DNA of 64,000 bases, from assembly GCF_030929555.1 (NCBI RefSeq), contig NZ_JAVFVT010000032.1, positions 21,158-85,157 of the forward strand, written 5' to 3'. The notes under the pieces are model-generated. The model was not told the origin of the DNA, made no database searches, and was given only the letters and a program-made list of their open reading frames with translations. The first letter of the stretch is position 1. The number at the start of each line of letters is the position of its first letter. Positions 58,142 to 64,000 of the stretch are shown piece by piece. Position numbers and translations under genes: made by a program. This DNA is from Paenibacillus sp. LHD-117. Lineage in GTDB: Bacteria; Bacillota; Bacilli; Paenibacillales; Paenibacillaceae.

Positions 58142-61100
58142 ATGCTCAAACGGGTAATGGGATTGGTTCTGGCGGTCGTAATGACCGCCGGAGCCTTTGC
58201 GGAGATAAGCGCGGCAAGTCCGGAAGCAAACGCAGCGATCCAGGATTCATATGAGATTTACCCCATTCCGCAGAAACAGACTTATTCAGGCTCGGAGTTT
58301 GAGCTGACCGGCGGCGTGAATGTGGTTCTGGAGGATGGGATCGATCAATCGACAAGAAATCGGCTGAATGCCATTCTTGCATCCAAATCGCTTCAAGCTT
58401 CGAGGTCTGCCGGGGTTTCACCGGATAAAACCAATGTGCTTATCGGTATAAAAGGCTCCGGCGGCGTGGTTGACCGCTATTTCGCATCACGTATCGATTA
58501 CGACGAAGCCGTCTTCGAGGAAGAGGATGCTTATGTGCTTGTTATCGACGGTGAGCTTGAAGCGAAGGGGTCGATCGCCATTCTGGGCGCTTCAACCGAT
58601 GCGGCGTATTACGGACTTGCGACTCTGAACATGATATTCGATCAATTGGACGACACCACCGTGAAGTCCGTTCTCTATGAGGATTTCGCCGATTCGAAGT
58701 GGAGGGGCTTTATAGAAGGCTTCTACGGGTTCCCTTGGTCTCATGAGGATCGGATGAGCCTCATGCGTTTTGGGGGCAAAATCAAAATGAATTCTTATAT
58801 TTTTGCCCCGAAGGATGACCTATATCACAATTCAGCTTGGAGAACGCTCTATCCGCAAGCGGAGCTGGCAAAGATCAAGGAGCTTGTCGATGTGGGGCAC
58901 GAATCCAAAACACAGTTTGTTTGGGCCATTCATCCGGGCTTCAGCATGATCAAATGGAATGATTACGAGGCTGAGCTGGCGACCCTGATTGCAAAGCTGG
59001 AGCAGCTGTACAGCGTCGGCGTCCGTCAATTCGGATTGTTTATGGACGATATCAGCACGGGACAATCCCTTACAGACAAGGATAAGCATGTCCGGCTCGT
59101 AACGGATGTCGCGAATTGGGCTGCGGGAAAAGGCGATGTGAAATCATTAATTTATTGTCCTCCGTTTTACAACAAGGCTTGGACAGGCGAGAGCGGAAAG
59201 CCGTATTTGCAGGCTTTGAGAGCAGTACCTGAGAACGTCGAAATCATGTGGACGGGCAATGATGTTATCGGAGGGGTCAATCCATCCGAGAATCAATGGG
59301 TGAAGGATGAGATCGGCAGAGATCCTTATATCTGGTTCAATTATCCGGTTAACGGGTACAAAAAAAACCGGCTGCTGCTCGGCAAAGTTCCGATGCTTGC
59401 GCCGGGCACCGATAATTTCTCGGGAATCGTATCCAACCCGCTTGAGCAAGCGGAGCTTTCCAAGATCGCGTTGTTCGGCGTTGCGGATTATACCTGGAAT
59501 GTCGATGCTTTCGACAATGGGCAGAGCTGGCGGGATTCCTTCAAGTATATTGAAGAAGAAGTGGCGGAGGAGTATAACACGATCGCTTATCATATGAGCG
59601 ATCCGTCACCGAATGGCCGCGGCGTTGTATTTGACGAATCCGAGAATGTGAAAGCGCAGCTTGAGGCTTTTCTATCCGCGTACAATAGCGGCGCCTCGAT
59701 ACAGGCAGCCGGGAATGAGCTGATTGCGCAATTTAATCATATTCTCGAAGCGATTCAAGGCTTCCGGACAAAGCTCGATAATCCAAGCTTGATGGATGAA
59801 ATAGAGCCGTGGCTCAATAGCTTGTATTTCGTCGTTCTGGCTGACAAATATGCGGTTGAGTCGGCGATCGCGCTTCAGGACGGCGATAATCAAGCAGCTT
59901 GGGAGGCGCTTGCGAAAGCATCGAAGGCAATGGCCGAATCGAAAACATTTACAAGAGAAGTGCTGGGTGCGCAGCCTCAAATTGTGGAAGCGGGAGCAAA
60001 GCGTTTGGCGCCTTTCGCCAATCAATTGATTCAGAAGCTGGATACAGCCATGTATGCCGAATTTGATCCGGCGTATTATGCTGCGCTTCCTGCAAGCTCT
60101 TACGGCTCTTTGCCGGGGATTGCGAACATGCTGGACGGCGACCTGAAAACAAATGTGTATATCCAAACGTTGCAGAAGAACGGGGATTGGTATGGCGTTG
60201 ATTTCGGCAAACCGATTCGAGTGTCGGATATCGAAATTTTGCAGGGCAGAACGGATACGGATCATGATATATTCCAACGAGGCATGCTTGAGTATTCCTT
60301 GGACGGCCAGACCTGGACGGCGATCGGGGAGGAAAGATCCGGCTTCCGAATTCAAGTCGGCGGCCTGGACGTGGAAGCGCAATATATCCGATATCGTCTG
60401 ACGCATGCGGGAATTCCCGGCGGCAAGCCAGACTTGTGGACGGCGGTAAGAGAGTTTGCAGTGAACCAACACAGTCGGAAGCCGATGATCTATACGAATG
60501 TGCCGGAGCTGGCGAATACAGCTGTAACCTTTGGGGGGGCATCGGCTCAGCTCTCGAATGTGAACGGCATCACGCTGGGGCCATCAGAGTATGTAGGCAT
60601 CAAGCTGACATCGATCGAGAATATTTCCCATATTACGCTTGCCCGATCGACCGATGATGCTGTTCTGGAAGCTTCGGTGAATGGGCTGGAGTGGCAGCCG
60701 GTCACGCCGGGAAGCAGCCTATATCCGAGCGCAGCTTATGTCAGACTTGTGAATAAAGGCGAGCAGCCGATTACGATGGATGTGACGACGCTGCAGGTAC
60801 AATATGAGAAGTTTGCGGATCCCGTTGTTACCCATAATTATTCGAGCGTACATCAAGGCTCGCTGAGCGCTGTCTTTGACAGAAGCTTAGAGGCCAAGGT
60901 TTGGTTCAACGGACGCCAAACGCCGGGCAGATATGTCCAGGTGGATATGGGAGGTATCGTGAACGTTCAGAATGCCGGCGTCGTCATTAATGACGGGGAA
61001 GGCGACTACTTCCGCCAAGGCGATTTGCAGTTATCCGTGGACGGCGTGAATTGGGAGACCATTCATACCTTCAGCAATCCAGGCGATCGCAGCAAAAACT

Positions 61101-62246
61101 TCCCTGAGCACGTTGCGCCCTACCGGTATTTGCGAGTGGAGGTCGACCATAAGCCTGCAAGGTACATCCGATTGTATACAACGGTTGATAACGCAGGTTG
61201 GCTGGCGCTGAATGAGATTCTCGTGAATGAAGGCATTGACAGACCAGGAACGGAAAGTCCGGTCATCGTTGCCGAGCCGCAAGGCAGTATGGGCAATGAA
61301 GCGGTTCTCGCCATTGATCAGAAATTATCAACCGCCTATGCGCCTCAGGAGACATCAGAAGCGGGGCAGCTTCATTACAAGCTGTTCAAATTTACAGAAC
61401 TGGATCAAATCACGATCCTGCAAAGTCCGTCTACTCTGTCGAATGCCCGTGTCTCGATTCGGGATGAGGAAGGCTGGCATGAAGCGGGAAGCTTAATGCA
61501 AGCTTATAACTCTATTGACACGTCGGCTTATGAGCATGTGTTCGATGTGAGACTGGAGTGGGATAGCGGTTCCGCCCCTATCATTCACCGTTCGGAAGGG
61601 CGACATAGAAGAACCTCCAACGGGGCAGCTTCAGTCGGAATTGGCAGCGCCGGATACCGTGAATGCCGGCGACACCTTTACCGTTCAATTCGGGCTGGCT
61701 CATCTGAGCAAAGAAGTATTCGCTCAACACATTACGATCGCCTACAACCCGGATGTAATGGCATTCCTGTCGGCGGTTTCGTTGAAGGAAGGCATCAGCT
61801 TAGTTGATTCGCAAACGGATACGCCAGGCGTCCTTCAGTTCATCGTCATAAGCGAAGGTCCTGAGCACGCCGTTAACCGCAATGAACGGATCTTGGAGCT
61901 GAGCTACCAGGCATTGTCGGAAGCGGATGCGTCCAGCAACGCGGTCACCGTCACGAAAGCAACGGTTGGCCATGCGGATGGGACCGAAACCGATGCGGCA
62001 GCTTCATCCGTTTCGATCGAAATTAAGGATGTTGCCGGTATACCTGGAGATGTCAATCAGGACGGAAAAGTATCGATCGGCGATCTCGCTATCGTCGCGG
62101 TACATTACGGCAAGGACAAGGACAGCGCGGATTGGGAGACAGCCCAAGCAGCGGATGTGGACGGCAATATGATGATTGATATTCGTGATTTGGTACTCGT
62201 TGCCAACAGAATAATAGGAAAAGATGGGAAACAAATTGAAAGCTAA
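58142..62246 (+). pseudogene. GH84 beta-N-acetylglucosaminidase with cohesin-dockerin tail separated by a frameshift
   Basis: The first frame (ATG 58142 after GGAGGAG) encodes a signal peptide, a GH84 N-terminal domain, the barrel with EGFYGFPW and catalytic pair D302-D303 in GLFMDD, a helical region, and several F5/8-like modules. Near 61585-61605 the tail changes frame: the original frame runs on as junk to 61807, while the next frame (GDIEEPPTGQLQSELAAPDTV...) holds cohesin (about 61640-62030) and dockerin (62049-62243), stopping at 62246. The enzyme should still be made and secreted, but without its docking tail unless the shift is a sequencing error or is bypassed. No slippery heptamer is visible at the site. 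It follows GH95 by 26 bp, in one operon. Confidence 0.85.
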
Positions 62247-62247
62247 A

Positions 62248-62506
62248 ACGTTGTCGTTCAAGTTAAAGAATTGGATGTTTGCGATTACGCCACGCGGCGC
62301 GAAGGCAAGTGCGACCATTTACAGCGCTTCAGCATCTCTTTGAACAGCTGCCCCAGCTAGCCGATCCTAAAGATCCGGATGCGCTGGACAAGCTGCTTCC
62401 GTGGTCGTCGTCGCTGCCGCTAACTTGTCGCGTATTTAAACAAGAATAAACTTCCAAGGCAATAGCCCTCATCTTGATAACAAGGTGGGGGCTATTTGAC
62501 GCTTAC
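62248..62506 (+). pseudogene. IS66-family transposase C-terminal remnant with right end
   Basis: Frame 1 reads KLKNWMFAITPRGAKASATIYS and, after a deletion of about 13 residues, another frame reads LFEQLPQLADPKDPDALDKL to a stop at 62449. Both match the C terminus of IS66 transposase. The right end follows: an inverted repeat (AATAGCCC... at 62461 with ...GGGCTATT) and the typical terminus GACGCTTAC ending at 62506. The rest of the element is absent, so it directly abuts the GH84 stop. Confidence 0.8.
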
Positions 62507-62743
62507 GTTGAGATCGAAGGCAACATCTACGATGTTGACACGTCACTCAAAGGGAAGAAAATTCAGGTTGATCTGTCTATGATTCAAATATGGAGGGATG
62601 ACGTTCGCTACGAGGATGCAAGACCGGCTAAACTACGTAGCCAGAAGCATTCTAAGCTCCCATTGGATCAAGAAGAAGCACAGACAACAGCCGTAGGTTC
62701 TAACTATTTAGAGCGTGCATTTATCCCTAACACGAATAATTAA
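62507..62743 (+). pseudogene. C-terminal fragment of a Mu-like (DDE) transposase
   Basis: Right after the IS66 end the frame reads VEIEGNIYDVDTSLKGKKIQV... DDVRYEDARPAKL to a stop at 62743, like the beta-barrel C-terminal domain of Mu/IS481-type transposases. A small internal deletion removes the usual YDPFDL segment. The 5' part is missing, probably cut by the IS66 insertion. Tentative family call. Confidence 0.55.
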
Positions 62744-62905
62744 AGAAAAGCAGGAAACGACTGGTTTTGATGCCGATTTGCTAGCTTCTTAAGGTTGTAG
62801 AACTTTTGACTGTCCAGTATATAAATAATGCTCTGATATTTAAAATAATTAATTCATCTATCATTGGGATGGTTGGGATTATTAATCATTTCCCGGAGGT
62901 TGGTC

Positions 62906-63650
62906 ATGATAACGGTATTAGTAGTTGATGATGAAGAGAAAATTCGTGATGTCATTGTATCTTACATGAAAAATGAGGGGTTTCCTTATATAGCAAAACG
63001 TATCTCAACGCCGCTTTTGGACATGAAGTGGGTCACTGAACGGATAGCGAACGGTCAGTTGGATGCAAGGGTTCGAATAGACGGAAAGAACGAGCTTGCT
63101 GATTTAGGAACTTCGCTGAATGAACTGGCTCAGCAGTTACAAATGCAGGAACAACTTCGAAAAACAATGACTGAAGAAATCGCGCATGAACTACGAACCC
63201 CGCTGACCAAATTTAATAAAGTCATTTGCGGGCATTTGAAGATGGGATATGGGAGCCAACCCCAAAACGTATTCATTCCTGTTACGAAGAAATAGAACGG
63301 TTAACAAAAATGGTAGCCGGCTGGAAGACCTAACGGATATGGAATCACCGGAATTTCAGTTTGAGCTCAAAGAAGAAACTTTGAATTCGATAATTGAAAC
63401 AGGGATGGATTTGGTCTCCGACGCTTATCTTGAAAAAAGGTCGATCTACGGGAACTGGGATTGCAGGAGAGGATTTACCGTATATATTCGAGCGTTTTGA
63501 CCGAAGCGACAGATCCAAAATCGCAAAACCGGCGGTAGCGGTCTAGGTTTAACCATCGTAAAGAAGCTTGTAAACGCTCACGGTGGGCAGGTTTGGGTGG
63601 AAAGTAGAGAAGGGACCATGATTTATATTCGACTGCCAAAAGGAAAGCAT
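62906..63650 (+). pseudogene. Fused and decayed OmpR-type response regulator / HAMP histidine kinase pair
   Basis: From ATG 62906 (CGGAGG upstream) the first about 27 residues are a receiver start (VLVVDDEEKIRDV), then the frame runs straight into a kinase HAMP and H-box (NELADLGTSLNELAQQ; IAHELRTPLT), so the rest of the regulator and the kinase sensor are deleted. After 63220 the kinase continues in other frames (EDLTDMESPEF; LPYIFERFDRSD; GSGLGLTIVKKLVNAHGG), i.e. several frameshifts and deletions through HATPase_c. A non-functional remnant. Confidence 0.8.
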
Positions 63651-63741
63651 TATCGCGCCCACTTAATCCCCATACCTCGTAATAAGTCAAACAAACTGTA
63701 CGTTTTCGTTGAAGAATCTTTCAGACAACACGTTCTTAACA

Positions 63742-64000
63742 TTACTTGTCTTTTAATTGGTTACGATATTTCATAAAAGAATTTCTTATATGAGGATTAT
63801 CTTCAAAAAAACCGACAAGGCTGGAAATACAAAACGCCATTTGTTTACTTATATGGTGTTCAATTCCTTCTACTTCTTCATACATGACTTATGCAGTTCA
63901 TGAGATTAACCGGTAATTGTGAGAATTTATGCTTGAATAAACCGGCCACATGGTCATGGAGAGAATCTTGGGCCAGTATGCGGAAATAAGGCTTGCAAAA
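63742..64000 (-). pseudogene. Unidentified protein remnant, frameshifted, extends past window
   Basis: On the minus strand one frame enters from the right edge (YFRILAQDSLHDHVAGLFKHK...NCISHV) and stops near 63887, where a second frame continues (YEEVEGIEHHISKQMAFCIS...) to a stop at 63742. The join looks like one broken protein, perhaps the effector domain of a TetR-type regulator, but I do not recognise it with confidence. Confidence 0.4.

Noticed and set aside
61585..61610. Programmed ribosomal frameshift in the GH84 gene
   Set aside because: No slippery heptamer or following strong stem is visible, and the other cluster enzymes have their tails in frame.
62474..62743. Independent 89-codon gene
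   Set aside because: Its first codons are the right end of IS66 and the rest is a transposase fragment with an internal deletion.
1..64000. CRISPR arrays, tRNA or rRNA genes
   Set aside because: No spaced direct repeats and no tRNA/rRNA-like conserved segments were seen on reading either strand. The only short regular repeat is the 12-bp signal-peptide repeat.

Overview
The window looks like a chromosomal segment of a Gram-positive, Paenibacillaceae-type bacterium (Paenibacillus/Cohnella-like). The signs are YesM/YesN-type two-component systems, LplA/LplB/LplC-type sugar importers without their own ATPase, three-repeat SLH surface anchoring, CcpA-like operator palindromes, strong AGGAGG-type ribosome sites and frequent TTG/GTG starts. 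No tRNA, rRNA or CRISPR array was seen.

The central feature is a secreted glycan-degrading locus (about 20.5-62.2 kb, plus the tail of another enzyme at 2-736). Ten gene products end in the same two-module tail, a cohesin-like domain followed by a type I dockerin. The nine whole genes, in order, are GH101, GH20, GH31, GH29, GH2, GH2, a DUF4838 protein, GH95 (broken) and GH84 (frameshifted). The cluster opens with a small protein carrying a signal peptide, one cohesin and three SLH repeats, i.e. a wall anchor. Because each enzyme carries both halves of the cohesin/dockerin pair, the set could assemble end to end on the cell surface without a long scaffoldin. The specificities (core-1 O-glycan endo-cleavage, alpha-GalNAc or alpha-Gal, fucose, beta-Gal, beta-GlcNAc/GalNAc, possibly N-glycan release) point to mucin-like or other animal glycoproteins rather than plant cell wall. 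I call it a putative surface mucinosome; binding and substrate are inferred.

Layout: 2-736 tail of an upstream cohesin-dockerin protein; 802-4010 (minus) YesMN-type kinase and AraC regulator; 4221-7280 secreted beta-helix protein and PrsA/SurA-like foldase; 7.4-8.84 kb TnpB-only IS200/IS605 element abutting the 5' end of a decayed cytoplasmic GH20 hexosaminidase; 9968-11359 cytoplasmic sulfatase; 11601-15168 oligosaccharide ABC importer; 15402-20317 kinase / solute-binding lipoprotein / AraC regulator triad; 20515-21522 anchor; 21644-62246 enzyme cluster; 62248-64000 graveyard of IS66, Mu-like transposase, two-component and unidentified remnants.

Proposed working: surface enzymes trim complex glycoprotein glycans, the lipoprotein-binding ABC system imports products (probably energised by a shared MsmX-type ATPase elsewhere), cytoplasmic sulfatase and (formerly) GH20 hexosaminidase finish them, and the two AraC-type systems plus cre-like sites control expression. 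Several genes carry internal deletions or frameshifts (GH20 at 8.8 kb, GH95, GH84, right-edge kinase). These may be real decay or assembly errors, and this must be kept in mind.
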